A stretch of 64,000 nt of DNA from Arthrobacter sp. Soil782. Its GTDB lineage: Bacteria; Actinomycetota; Actinomycetes; Actinomycetales; Micrococcaceae. The position numbers and the translations under genes are program-made. This document shows positions 7,083 to 15,776 of the stretch, piece by piece; the stretch's first letter is position 1, and every line of letters begins with the position of its first letter. The notes beneath the pieces were generated by a model. It did not search any database, was not told where the DNA came from, and worked only from the letters and a program-made list of their open reading frames with translations. The stretch lies in NCBI RefSeq assembly GCF_001428435.1, contig NZ_LMSO01000008.1:237366-301365 (forward strand). Direction: 5' to 3'.

Positions 7083-8429
7083 ATGCGGTTATCGGTCATC
7101 GGATGCGGGTATCTCGGAGCGGTGCATGCGGCGTGCATGGCGAAGCTTGGGCACGAGGTGGTGGGCATCGACGTCGATGGTGCGAAAGTTGCGGCCCTGA
7201 GTGCAGGGGATGCTCCCTTTTTTGAGCCAGGGCTTCCGGAATTACTCGCTGAGGCGCTTGAAACTGGCCGGTTGCGTTTCTCAACCGACATCGCCGATGC
7301 GGCCGGCTCCGCTGTGCACTTCATCGCGGTCGGCACACCACAGAAGCGAGCAGAGAACGGGGCAGACCTCAGCCACGTCTATGCGGGCGTCGACGCACTG
7401 TTGCCCCATGTGAATGCAGGCGACGTTGTGGTGGGGAAATCCACCGTTCCCGTTGGTACTGCCCGCGACCTTTCCGTACGTATCTCCGAGGCATGCCCTT
7501 CAGTGACGCTGGCCTGGAACCCGGAATTTCTGCGCGAGGGCTTCGCCGTCAAGGACACGCTGGAACCGGACCGCCTGGTGTACGGGCTGGATGATGCAGC
7601 CAGCGGCGCCCAGCTGATCCTGGATGAGGTGTACGCCCAGGCGCTCGCTGGAGGGACCCCGCGGTTGGTGATGGACTATGAGACAGCTGAGCTGGTGAAG
7701 GTATCCGCAAACGCCTTCCTGGCCACGAAGATCTCCTTCATCAACGCGATGGCGGAGGTCTGCGAGGCCACCGGAGCTGATGTCTCCATGCTCGCGGACG
7801 CCATTGGCCACGACGCGCGGATCGGCCGGAAGTTCCTTAACGCAGGGCTCGGGTTCGGTGGTGGCTGCCTCCCGAAGGACATCCGCGCTTTCATGGCGAG
7901 AGCGGGTGAGCTCGGAGCAGATCAGGCCCTGACCTTCCTGCGGGAAGTCGACTCCATCAACATGCGGCGGCGCTCCCGCATGGTGGATCTGGCGCGGGAG
8001 GTCTGCGGCGGGTCGCTGCTCGGGCAACGGATAGCCGTTCTCGGTCTGGCTTTCAAGCCCAACTCCGATGACGTCCGTGATTCGCCCGCCCTGAGCGTTG
8101 CCGCCCAGTTGCAACTTCAGGGAGCGGCGGTCACAGCTACCGATCCTCAGGCCGTGCCGAACGCCTCGCGACGCTTCCCTGACCTCGCCTACACCACCTC
8201 TGTTGAAGAGGCCGTCCAGAATGCCGACGCTGTGCTGGTGCTGACCGAATGGGAGCAGTACTGCGCGCTGAATCCAATGGATCTCCGTGCACTGGTGGCT
8301 CGTCCAGCGATCGTGGACGGACGAAACTGCCTGGACCCGGTGGCCTGGCGCGACGCCGGCTGGACCTATCGGGCGCTCGGACGTCCAAAAGCCGCCGCCA
8401 TACCTGCTCGCACCGCTGCAGTGCGTTAG
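7083..8429 (+). CDS. ugd: UDP-glucose 6-dehydrogenase
   Basis: The 448-residue enzyme oxidises UDP-glucose to UDP-glucuronate with two NAD+. It has the N-terminal Rossmann motif VIGCGYLGAVHAA and the central helix motif with TAELVKVSANAFLATKISF. The catalytic Cys lies in GFGGGCLPKDI, and the C-terminal domain has LAFKPNSDDVRDSP. The ATG at 7083 was preferred to one 72 bases upstream because the family begins at MRLSVIG. It is transcribed on its own, with no neighbour on the same strand within 10 kb. UDP-glucuronate could feed the glycosyltransferase operon encoded nearby on the other strand, but nothing in the sequence proves that link. Confidence 0.95.
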   Translation: MRLSVIGCGYLGAVHAACMAKLGHEVVGIDVDGAKVAALSAGDAPFFEPGLPELLAEALETGRLRFSTDIADAAGSAVHFIAVGTPQKRAENGADLSHVYAGVDALLPHVNAGDVVVGKSTVPVGTARDLSVRISEACPSVTLAWNPEFLREGFAVKDTLEPDRLVYGLDDAASGAQLILDEVYAQALAGGTPRLVMDYETAELVKVSANAFLATKISFINAMAEVCEATGADVSMLADAIGHDARIGRKFLNAGLGFGGGCLPKDIRAFMARAGELGADQALTFLREVDSINMRRRSRMVDLAREVCGGSLLGQRIAVLGLAFKPNSDDVRDSPALSVAAQLQLQGAAVTATDPQAVPNASRRFPDLAYTTSVEEAVQNADAVLVLTEWEQYCALNPMDLRALVARPAIVDGRNCLDPVAWRDAGWTYRALGRPKAAAIPARTAAVR

Positions 8430-8430
8430 A

Positions 8431-8724
8431 ATCTTCCAGTGCTCCGTGCCTTGCGCGGTGCCGTGCTTCCCGGAAGAGCGTGTTGGGCGATCTGCGAATG
8501 GCCGCGTAAACCTCGGCAACTCGATCCGCACATCAGCCAGATCGGTGTACCAGCGAGGTAGCGGCATCATTGACAGCGGATAGCCCGCGAGCCGCGATTC
8601 CCAGGGCAAGGCTGCAAACTGATCGAATAGTGCCCTGAGCTCGGCCTGCAGCGAGCGTCCGTTTGACGCCGCTATCCGTTTCAGCTCATCAAGCGTGTGT
8701 TGATCCACGTTGCGGACACTGGTG
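8431..8724 (-). pseudogene. Remnant of a FitA-like ribbon-helix-helix antitoxin gene
   Basis: The reading frame encodes SVRNVDQHTLDELKRIAASN followed by GRSLQAELRALF. This is the ribbon-helix-helix DNA-binding pattern of FitA/VapB-type antitoxins. No ATG, GTG or TTG lies at the expected family start: a good GGGGGA site is followed by ACC ACC AGT where the start should be. The first usable start is a GTG at 8709, which would remove the DNA-binding strand. The frame also has no stop before it runs deep into ugd on the other strand. No PIN-domain toxin gene is adjacent. I read it as a decayed orphan antitoxin. Confidence 0.5.
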
Positions 8725-8784
8725 GTTCCCCCGCTATGTGGGGAAGGGGCAGCTTTCCGGTGGCTGTGTGGAGGAGCGGTGTTG

Positions 8785-9066
8785 CTACTGGTTCCGTTCC
8801 GAGCGGCGATTGATTCGCCGCGCCAGATCGACAACGGCGCCGCCTCCCAGGACGATCGATCCTGCGACCGCGGCAAGCATGAGGTAGAGCCACACAACGC
8901 TGCCCACGGCGTTCTCCGGGACGCTCAGCATCTCGAACCACTCCAACGACCCGCCGATCCAGAAAGCTGCCACTGCGATCAGCACTATCACTGCAGGTGC
9001 ACAATCCCAACGCAGAATCCCGCTTGCCTTTGTCTTGACTGTCTCCTCGAGTTGCTGCGTTCCCAT
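8785..9066 (-). CDS. Small membrane protein, hypothetical
   Basis: A 93-residue protein with two predicted membrane helices, about residues 24-42 (PAVIVLIAVAAFWIGGSLEW) and 55-80 (VGSVVWLYLMLAAVAGSIVLG). It has a charged N-terminus with KTKAS and a basic tail LARRINRRSERNQ, which puts the C-terminus in the cytoplasm. No family is recognised. The ATG is preceded by weak ribosome binding sequence only. The gene stands alone between the antitoxin remnant and the downstream end of the glycosyltransferase operon, on the same strand as both. Confidence 0.6.
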   Translation of the reverse strand: MGTQQLEETVKTKASGILRWDCAPAVIVLIAVAAFWIGGSLEWFEMLSVPENAVGSVVWLYLMLAAVAGSIVLGGGAVVDLARRINRRSERNQ

Positions 9067-9186
9067 GAGTCCAGTATTGAACAGCTAGCTGAGCATTCCG
9101 AGTCATGTCGTCGTGTCGTTAGCTAATCGGGACAGGTCCGTTACCCGGCGTTGATCAATACGTCGGTTCTTACCTCGGAAGAGGGG

Positions 9187-10311
9187 TCAGGCAGGCATTC
9201 CTGAGAGGAAAGTGCGTTTGCCAAGACGCTCCTCAAGCTCGCTGAACCACGTAGATGCCATGTCCCGGTAGGGCGGCCTGAACGCATAAACGCAGGCCAG
9301 CCGAAGAGCTGTCGCTGCAGCATAGGCCTCAAACCGCGGGAAAGGTACCGCCAGGACCTCGGCCACTTCGCGGATATAGTGACCGCCAACGGCCGCGGTG
9401 CCAACGGGCAACAGTCCCTGGGCCTCCCGGAAATCCAAATGAATCGCCAGGTTAGCGAGGTCGAGCGCAGGCTCAGCGAGGGCAAGTGTGTCGCAATCAA
9501 TGATTCCCACCGACCGGGTCCCCGGGTCCACTAGAACCTGTTTGTCGTGCAGGTCACGGTGCGCAAGTCCGGCGGGCGAGGAACTATTGAGCAGGGACGT
9601 GCCGACCGACGCCGATACGCGGCGAAGTCGGTCCTCCGATACACCTAGAGCATCGAACCCGACTGCCAGTCCAACCCACCGTTCGAGGGTGCAAACTTCA
9701 TCCTGCGCTGAATGAATCCGAGCGGCAGCGGAAGGTTCGTTGCTGATTGACGTGCCGACGAATCCGGGCCATCGGTTTGCCCAGAGTGCCCAGGCACGGC
9801 TCCACGCGTCCAGCGGCCTGGAGCCATGGTCGGATCCGACACCGGAAGCCGACCAAGTGCCGGCGTCCAGACCTCTACCCAGATCGTGCAGGCTAACTCC
9901 GGGTACGGCAGATAACGTGATGCTGTGCTCACTGGCAGCTACGACATCGGGCGCAACAACTCCGGATCCAGCCAGCCCGGCAGCAACCGCCAGATGTGCG
10001 TCTCTGACAGCGGCTGCCTTCCCACCCGCAAGAAACTTCGTGTACCGCCCGTCGGTGCGCACGACGGCGCGCCGCTTCAAACGGTGCACCAGCAGTTCTC
10101 CTGAAGGACCGGCATCCAGCCCGGGCAGTGCGCGATCGTCGCGAAACGGCACCAAGGACGCGCGGCCCTCGGCATCGATGCGGCCGGCACGGATCCGACC
10201 AGTTCGCGGTTCCCGGCCTTCGATGACCAGACTCCCGTCACTGCGGGGCCAGGCGCGGTGGATACGAACCGGCGGACCGCCGTCGTTCGGCAACTCAACC
10301 GGTATGTGCAT
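9187..10311 (-). CDS. Aminoglycoside-phosphotransferase-like protein 2 of the glycan/exporter operon
   Basis: A 374-residue protein with a kinase fold of the APH/choline-kinase type in its C-terminal two thirds. The catalytic loop reads LAHRDLHDKQVLVD and the metal-binding loop GIIDCDTLALAEPALDLANL. In most relatives the loop is HGDLHxxN; here the Asn position is Gln. The N-terminal ~110 residues are strand-rich and do not look like a standard ATP lobe. It is the last gene of the six-gene operon. I chose the ATG at 10311 because it overlaps the preceding stop as TGATG; two GTG codons just upstream are alternatives. The substrate is unknown; a sugar or secondary-metabolite hydroxyl is possible. 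Confidence 0.75.
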   Translation of the reverse strand: MHIPVELPNDGGPPVRIHRAWPRSDGSLVIEGREPRTGRIRAGRIDAEGRASLVPFRDDRALPGLDAGPSGELLVHRLKRRAVVRTDGRYTKFLAGGKAAAVRDAHLAVAAGLAGSGVVAPDVVAASEHSITLSAVPGVSLHDLGRGLDAGTWSASGVGSDHGSRPLDAWSRAWALWANRWPGFVGTSISNEPSAAARIHSAQDEVCTLERWVGLAVGFDALGVSEDRLRRVSASVGTSLLNSSSPAGLAHRDLHDKQVLVDPGTRSVGIIDCDTLALAEPALDLANLAIHLDFREAQGLLPVGTAAVGGHYIREVAEVLAVPFPRFEAYAAATALRLACVYAFRPPYRDMASTWFSELEERLGKRTFLSGMPA

Positions 10312-11507
10312 CACCACAAAACCTCTTCAATCATCGTGAGACGGCGGTCGACCTGCTGCCGCCAATCTGGTGCGCAGGCACGGAAGGGCTCGCGAAGCCG
10401 ATTCAGCAGGTGAAAGGCGGTCCACGCCACTGTCTCGGAGTCATGTACCGTGGCAGGCCCGGTGCCGTACCCATTGAGCAGGGCAGCCGTTCGCGGCAGC
10501 CCGAGGACGGTGCGGCCGTCGGCCCTGGGGGACTCCAGCGCCTCGGCGGCGGCGAAGCTACCCAGGTCGGACGCTGCGGCACCGTAAGTGCTCCACTCGA
10601 AGTCGATCAACCGTACCTGCCGGCCGTCCACGAGCACCTGGTCGGCCGAGAAATCTCCGTGGATTAACGCAGCCCTGCCCGGCCGGCGCAGCAGGGCCTC
10701 CAGCTCCGCGGACACTCGCTCCAGGCGACCCCCGTTTTCCGGTATCAGCTCGGCATTCTCACGGATGAGTGAACGAAGCCGTCCTGCAGGTGCTCGCCAC
10801 GCGTGCGTCTTGTGGATCGGTGCTTGATCGTGCAGTAGGGCCAGCGCTTTACCCGCGGACCGGGCGGGCAGTTCCGCAACCTGAAGCGGGACGGTGCTGA
10901 GGTCTCCGGAGCCGTACCACGGCAGGTACTCAAGATGCTTGGAGGTAGGTAGGCCCGGCGGCAACAGTGCCGAGTCGAGGGGAACGACGACGGGCACCCC
11001 GCCATCCGCCAGTTCAGAGAGCAATCCGGGGGTAATAGAGTGTCCGCCCGCACTCGCCCTTCCTATGAGACGCGGGATGCCAGCGGCGTCCACGCTGAAC
11101 ACCAGGCGCCGGAACGGGTTGTACTTGAGCACTCCGAAGCCCGGCGACGGCACCTCCAGGCCAGCCCGCCTGAACCCACGAAGCACCGGGTACAAGCGCG
11201 GATCCAGCGCGATCGGCCCGCTTGCCAATATTCCGTCATCAAGTGCGAAGCGCTCCCACTCCACATCCTGAGTGAGCGCGCGCCGGAAGGTTTTCTCCAG
11301 CTTCACCGACGAATCGGTGCTGTACATCGCCAGCCAGCGGACGCCGCCGTCGTCATCGTGGAGACGCGCGACCGCCGACCTGCCGCGCTTCCAACGCAGG
11401 TGAGCGGCACGCACCGGACGGTTGAACAGGGAGCTCAGCGCGTCCGGATCGAAGAGCAACTCGAGTGATCGGAGGTGGGAGTCAAGCGGAGTACGCAGGC
11501 TGCTCAT
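10311..11507 (-). CDS. Aminoglycoside-phosphotransferase-like protein 1 of the glycan/exporter operon
   Basis: A 398-residue APH-fold protein. The catalytic loop is ALIHGDFSADQVLVDG and the metal loop is VRLIDFEWSTYGAAASDLGS, with Gln again replacing the usual Asn of the catalytic loop. The region around residues 140-190 (YNPFRRLVFSVDAAGIPRLI) may form the ATP lobe. Its ATG overlaps the stop of the ABC exporter gene as ATGA, and its own stop overlaps the start of the second phosphotransferase-like gene, so the genes are translationally coupled. The two paralogues share little outside the kinase motifs, suggesting distinct substrates or steps. Whether either is an active kinase is unknown. Confidence 0.78.
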   Translation of the reverse strand: MSSLRTPLDSHLRSLELLFDPDALSSLFNRPVRAAHLRWKRGRSAVARLHDDDGGVRWLAMYSTDSSVKLEKTFRRALTQDVEWERFALDDGILASGPIALDPRLYPVLRGFRRAGLEVPSPGFGVLKYNPFRRLVFSVDAAGIPRLIGRASAGGHSITPGLLSELADGGVPVVVPLDSALLPPGLPTSKHLEYLPWYGSGDLSTVPLQVAELPARSAGKALALLHDQAPIHKTHAWRAPAGRLRSLIRENAELIPENGGRLERVSAELEALLRRPGRAALIHGDFSADQVLVDGRQVRLIDFEWSTYGAAASDLGSFAAAEALESPRADGRTVLGLPRTAALLNGYGTGPATVHDSETVAWTAFHLLNRLREPFRACAPDWRQQVDRRLTMIEEVLW

Positions 11508-13336
11508 GGCACGCTCCCAGCCGGCACCGTTGCGGTCGTACGGTTCTGTGCGGAAGCGCGTTGCTCCTCGACCCAGCGTGCAAACAGCGGGTAACGCAGC
11601 AGCTCCTCCGGTGATCCGTCCAGCAGCACCCGCCCGTCCTGAAGCCAGAGCACGCGGTCGCTCTGCAACGCCACGGACGCCTCATGGGTCACCGCTACGG
11701 TGGTTCGTCCCGCGCTGAGCGCCGTCAGGGCGCCGAGAACCTCGGTCCGCGCGTCATGGTCCAGCCCTGTCGTCACTTCATCGAGGAGCACCACCGGTGC
11801 ATCGCGCAGGATGGCGCGGGCAATCGCGATACGTTGCCGCTGCCCCCCGGAGAGAGTCCCGCCGCGCTCGCCGACAGTCGTGTCGTAACCCTTGGGGAAG
11901 CTGGTGATGAAACCATGGGCCTGCGCCAGGTGCGCTGCCCGCTCAACCTCGCCGTCCGTCGCTGACAGGCGCCCGAAACGGATGTTCTCGCGGATACTGC
12001 CGGTAAACAGGACCGCCTCCTGCAGGACGAGGCTTACGTTCGATCGGAGGGAAGCGAGTGTGATGTCGGTGAGGTTCACGCCGTCGAGGCGCACTGAACC
12101 GCGCTCCGGATCCATAGTGCGCACCAGGAGGGACAGCAGTGTGGACTTGCCGGATCCGGACGGTCCCACGATGGCCGTGGTGTGGCCCTCCTGCAGGCAT
12201 AGGGTGAGATCGGACAGGACCACCCGCCCCTCATAGGATGCCGAGACGTGGCGGAACTCGAGCTCACCCCACACCTTGCCCAGCGGAAGGGCCGTAGGGG
12301 AGTCGGTGATGTCCACCTCCTCGTCGAGCAGTTCGGCCACGCGCTCGCCGGACGCCGTGGCGCGCGCGATCCGGCCGGTGTACTTCGCGAGGTCCCGTAA
12401 CGGCTTCAGGGCAGTCTTCAAATACATCAGGAAGAGCACCAGGTCACCCGGCGTCATGGCTCCCTGAACCACCCGCCACCCGCCCCCGGCAAGGACGACG
12501 GCGGTCGCGACGCCCACAATCACATCCGTCCTTCGCTCCAGGGCGGCTGCGAGGCGGCGGGACCTCACGCCCTCCTTGAGCGTTTTCTGGTTGCTGCTGC
12601 CGAACCGGTCGGACAGCGCCCGTTCCAGGCCGTACGTCTGTACAACCCGGATGGCGCCCAGGCTCTCCTGGGCGGTGTTCGCGAGGGAACCTTCACCCTT
12701 GCGGGTAAGGCGTGCAGCCACAGTGATCTTGTCCGTGCTGATTCGTGAAAGGAGCAGGAAGCCCGCGCATGCGGCGATGACCACTAGTGCCAGCAACGGA
12801 TCGAGCCAGAACATTACTCCGGCCATCGCAACCAGGGTGATGCAGTTGGCCAATAGCGGCATACCGGCCGTGACGGCGACCTCCTGGAGTCTGCCGACGT
12901 CGCCGACCAATCGCTGGACTGTGTCGCCGGTGCGATTGACCGAGTGGAACCGCGCAGAGAGGGACTGGACATGATCGAACACCTTGGCTCGCAGTTTGGT
13001 AGCAACCCGCGATCCGACCAGAGCGAAAGCGAGCGTAGCGAAGAAGTTGCAGACCGCGCGCATACCGGTGAAGAAGACGAGGGCGGCGCCGCAGGTCAGG
13101 AGCAGCAGGGGAGTCGCCTCCGGTCCGGTGCCTGCAAAATCAGCGCCCAGGCTCCGGGTGACCGCGTCCACCACAAATTTCACCGGCCACGGTTCGAGGA
13201 CCCGGAACGCGACCTCACACAGCAGCACCAGGACACCGCCGGCCATGAGCAGTCCCTGACCAGACAGATGCGGCCTGAGGATCTGCAGTGTACGGTGAAG
13301 GGCTGATTTCTCGGGTATGACGACCGCCTTGGTCAT
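11504..13336 (-). CDS. ABC transporter, fused permease and ATPase (exporter type)
   Basis: A 610-residue half-transporter of the MsbA/LmrA exporter type, expected to act as a dimer in the cytoplasmic membrane. An N-terminal six-helix transmembrane domain covers about residues 25-310. The nucleotide-binding domain follows, with Walker A GPSGSGKSTLLSLL, Q-loop LVLQEAVLF, signature LSGGQRQRIAIARAIL, Walker B PVVLLDEVTTGLD and a switch His in TVAVTHEAS. All ATPase motifs are intact. The gene sits in the middle of the operon, with ATGA overlaps to the glycosyltransferase upstream and the phosphotransferase-like gene downstream. It probably exports or flips the operon's product, but the cargo is not predictable. 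Confidence 0.92.
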   Translation of the reverse strand: MTKAVVIPEKSALHRTLQILRPHLSGQGLLMAGGVLVLLCEVAFRVLEPWPVKFVVDAVTRSLGADFAGTGPEATPLLLLTCGAALVFFTGMRAVCNFFATLAFALVGSRVATKLRAKVFDHVQSLSARFHSVNRTGDTVQRLVGDVGRLQEVAVTAGMPLLANCITLVAMAGVMFWLDPLLALVVIAACAGFLLLSRISTDKITVAARLTRKGEGSLANTAQESLGAIRVVQTYGLERALSDRFGSSNQKTLKEGVRSRRLAAALERRTDVIVGVATAVVLAGGGWRVVQGAMTPGDLVLFLMYLKTALKPLRDLAKYTGRIARATASGERVAELLDEEVDITDSPTALPLGKVWGELEFRHVSASYEGRVVLSDLTLCLQEGHTTAIVGPSGSGKSTLLSLLVRTMDPERGSVRLDGVNLTDITLASLRSNVSLVLQEAVLFTGSIRENIRFGRLSATDGEVERAAHLAQAHGFITSFPKGYDTTVGERGGTLSGGQRQRIAIARAILRDAPVVLLDEVTTGLDHDARTEVLGALTALSAGRTTVAVTHEASVALQSDRVLWLQDGRVLLDGSPEELLRYPLFARWVEEQRASAQNRTTATVPAGSVP

Positions 13337-14460
13337 GCCGGCACTTCCTCGGTGATGCGGTTCAGGACGGTGTCCCAGCTGTGACGATCAGTCGCCGCGC
13401 GCCGCGCGGCGACGGACATCGCCGCCCGGGCAATCGGTGCCGAGGCCAGCCCATCAATGGCTTCAGCCAGCGCGGACGGATCGGACGGTTCGACCAGAAG
13501 TCCGGTGACGCCGTCGTCAATGATGTGGGGCACCTGCCCCACCCGGGAGGCGACAACGGGCAACCCGGCGGCACAGTATTCGTAGATTTTCAGCGGGGAG
13601 AAGTACTGGTCGCCGTGGCTCGCGCGTGGGTACGGGGCAGCCGCGATCGAACATCCGGCGAGGGCCTCCGGAACGTGCTCCGGTGCGATTGCGCCGGTGA
13701 ACTCAACGTCGGCCCCCACCCTCTCGGCCAGGCCGCGCAACTCCGCCCCCTGTGGGCCGTCCCCGACTATGCGGAGCGTCCACTCGCGCGATCCCGCAGC
13801 CTGCGCTTGTATCAGCGTTTCCACCCCGTGCCAGGGCTTCAGGGTTCCGACGAATGCAACGACCGCCATGCCGGGCGCCTCAGACGAGGGGCGGATGCGG
13901 TGGACGTTGACGCCGTTGGCAACGGTGCGGATCCGCTCATGGTGCTGAGGGTCAACGCGATTCCGGACCCAGTCGGCCACCGGATCGGAGACACAGACAG
14001 TTCGGGTCGCGGCACCGACCTGTTCCCGCAAAGCCGCGTGCGCCGCCGTTTCATCAATCAGGCTCCGGTGGGTTCGCTGTTCCTCAATCAGCGGCGCGTT
14101 GACCTCGAGGAAGCCAGGAACCCGCAGTTGACCGGTAACGCGCGCAAGCGTGTCGCTGAACAGCGAGTAGCGCTCGTAGACGGCATCCGCGCCGTCGTCC
14201 AGAATCCGCTGGGCGAGTTCAGCGGCAGCGGCAGCCTGTGAGTTCTCACGGGCCGCCCCTTTCCCCGTCACCGGTACGACGACGACGGCGAGGTCCGCCA
14301 GATCAGCCGGGACGTCGCTGCCGGGCCGCGTGCAGTACACCGTCACCTCCGCGCCGCGGTTCCGCCAGGCCCGGACAATTTCCTGAACGTGGACGGACGC
14401 ACCCTTGGTGCCGAACACCGGCACACCCGGGTCGATGCACACATAAGCGATGCGCTTCAT
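13333..14460 (-). CDS. GT4-type glycosyltransferase (second of two)
   Basis: A 375-residue GT-B glycosyltransferase. The N-terminal domain begins MKRIAYVCIDPGVPVFGTKG with the Gly-rich GASVHVQEIVRA acceptor loop. The C-terminal nucleotide-sugar domain has VAFVGTLKPWHGVETLIQA, LRIVGDGPQGAELR and the donor-binding segment FSPLKIYEYCAAGLPVVAS, where the Glu of the EX7E motif is present. The ATG at 14460 overlaps the upstream stop as ATGA; sequence before it in the same frame has no family similarity. It is the third gene of the operon and is followed by the exporter. Donor and acceptor sugars are unknown. Confidence 0.9.
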   Translation of the reverse strand: MKRIAYVCIDPGVPVFGTKGASVHVQEIVRAWRNRGAEVTVYCTRPGSDVPADLADLAVVVVPVTGKGAARENSQAAAAAELAQRILDDGADAVYERYSLFSDTLARVTGQLRVPGFLEVNAPLIEEQRTHRSLIDETAAHAALREQVGAATRTVCVSDPVADWVRNRVDPQHHERIRTVANGVNVHRIRPSSEAPGMAVVAFVGTLKPWHGVETLIQAQAAGSREWTLRIVGDGPQGAELRGLAERVGADVEFTGAIAPEHVPEALAGCSIAAAPYPRASHGDQYFSPLKIYEYCAAGLPVVASRVGQVPHIIDDGVTGLLVEPSDPSALAEAIDGLASAPIARAAMSVAARRAATDRHSWDTVLNRITEEVPA

Positions 14461-15776
14461 CGGACCACCGCCTCGAGTTCCGGGGACGAGCAGGACGACG
14501 ACGATACGGACGACGGATGCTCTACACGGACATGAGTCTCCGCCTCCGCCGCTGCTGTCCCGCACAAACGCTGCAGTTGTGCGGACTGGGAGCGGGAATC
14601 AAAGCACCGTTCGATCAATGACCGGGCAGCCAGAGCGGTTGCTATCCGGTCGAACGAGTCGGACGCCGTAGTCCGCAGCGCCAGAATCAGGTCCTCGACG
14701 TTGCCGGCGCGGACAAGCAGACCGGTGGCGGCGCCGTCCATTCCGCCGAGGACCTCCGGGATTCCGGTGACGTCCGACCCGATGCAGACCACACCCATCG
14801 CCATCGCCTCAAGCAGGACCGTCGGCAGTCCGTCGGCGTTGCCGTCTGCACCGATGATGCAGGGGGCGGCGAATACATCGGCCCACCTCAGGAGTTCGAT
14901 GACTTCGCTCTGCGTGCGGGGGCCGAGGAGGTGTATTTGGTCGCTCAAGCCTAGGAGCCTGACGCGGTCGGCCAGGCTATCAGCCAACTCCCCACCACCT
15001 GCTATGCGCACGTCCACCTGGACGCCGGAGCGCACGAGCGCCGCAACAGCGTCGATCAGGAGCGAGAAGCCTTTCTTCTCCACGAGCCGTCCAACTGCGG
15101 CGATCCGGAAGGGCGTGTGGACGGGAGCGGGTTCCCTGAAAGGGAAGCGGGTGAGCTCCAGCCCGTTGTAGACGCGGTGGAGCCGGCCTGAAGCGGCCGG
15201 GGCAAGGGTTGAGAGGTACCGGTAGTTGAAGTTGCTCACGGTGACCGTGTGGTGCGCCGCCTGTATGAGGCGGATGAGTTCAGCCTGGTCCACCTGCTCG
15301 TGGTAAATGTCCTTGGCATGGGCAGTGAAGGAGAACGGAACGCCCGTGAGCGCGGAGGCAATGCGGGCGGTGCGTGCTGCGATCGATCCGAAATGGGCAT
15401 GGAGATGGGTAATTCCACGCTCAGTTACCCGGGTTGCCAGTTCGACGCCCTGGTGCACCTCAGACGCCTCGCAATCAGCGAGATCTGGCAGGAGAGCGGC
15501 GAAACGCTGGGCGAAGTTGGGGATCACGTTGTGGGCAGCGGCGATGATGGGCCAGCCCTCGGACAGTTTCTGCGGCCGGGTCAGGTAGGTAACGGGCGCC
15601 TGGACCCGGGCCAGTTCGGGGTGGAAACGGGGGTCAACGGGCGGGCGAAGCGAGAAAATCTCAAGGTCCTCGTCCGCTGCTTCACGGGCGAGGATTTCCG
15701 TGACAATGAAAGTTTCCGAAAAGCGTGGGTAGATTTTCAGGACGTAACCGACGCGCCCCTCGTTAGACAGCTGCAT
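14457..15776 (-). CDS. GT4-type glycosyltransferase (first of two)
   Basis: A 439-residue glycosyltransferase of GT-B fold. It begins MQLSNEGRVGYVLKIYPRFS, a start typical of GT4 enzymes related to colanic-acid and exopolysaccharide transferases. The region HLHAHFGSIAARTARIAS is the acceptor-side motif. The C-terminal domain carries RIAAVGRLVEKKGFSLLIDA, VRIAGGGELADSL and PTVLLEAMAMGVVCIGSD with the conserved Glu. The ATG at 15776 lies 14 bases inside the preceding gene, consistent with coupling. The second gene of the operon, it could act before or after the other GT4 in extending a glycan. Donor unknown. Confidence 0.9.
   Translation of the reverse strand: MQLSNEGRVGYVLKIYPRFSETFIVTEILAREAADEDLEIFSLRPPVDPRFHPELARVQAPVTYLTRPQKLSEGWPIIAAAHNVIPNFAQRFAALLPDLADCEASEVHQGVELATRVTERGITHLHAHFGSIAARTARIASALTGVPFSFTAHAKDIYHEQVDQAELIRLIQAAHHTVTVSNFNYRYLSTLAPAASGRLHRVYNGLELTRFPFREPAPVHTPFRIAAVGRLVEKKGFSLLIDAVAALVRSGVQVDVRIAGGGELADSLADRVRLLGLSDQIHLLGPRTQSEVIELLRWADVFAAPCIIGADGNADGLPTVLLEAMAMGVVCIGSDVTGIPEVLGGMDGAATGLLVRAGNVEDLILALRTTASDSFDRIATALAARSLIERCFDSRSQSAQLQRLCGTAAAEAETHVRVEHPSSVSSSSCSSPELEAVVR

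Noticed and set aside
7500..8897. A single 465-codon minus-strand gene across the ugd 3' half and the gap after it
   Set aside because: Only the short part in the gap resembles a protein family (RHH antitoxin). The remainder is antisense to ugd and has no similarity.
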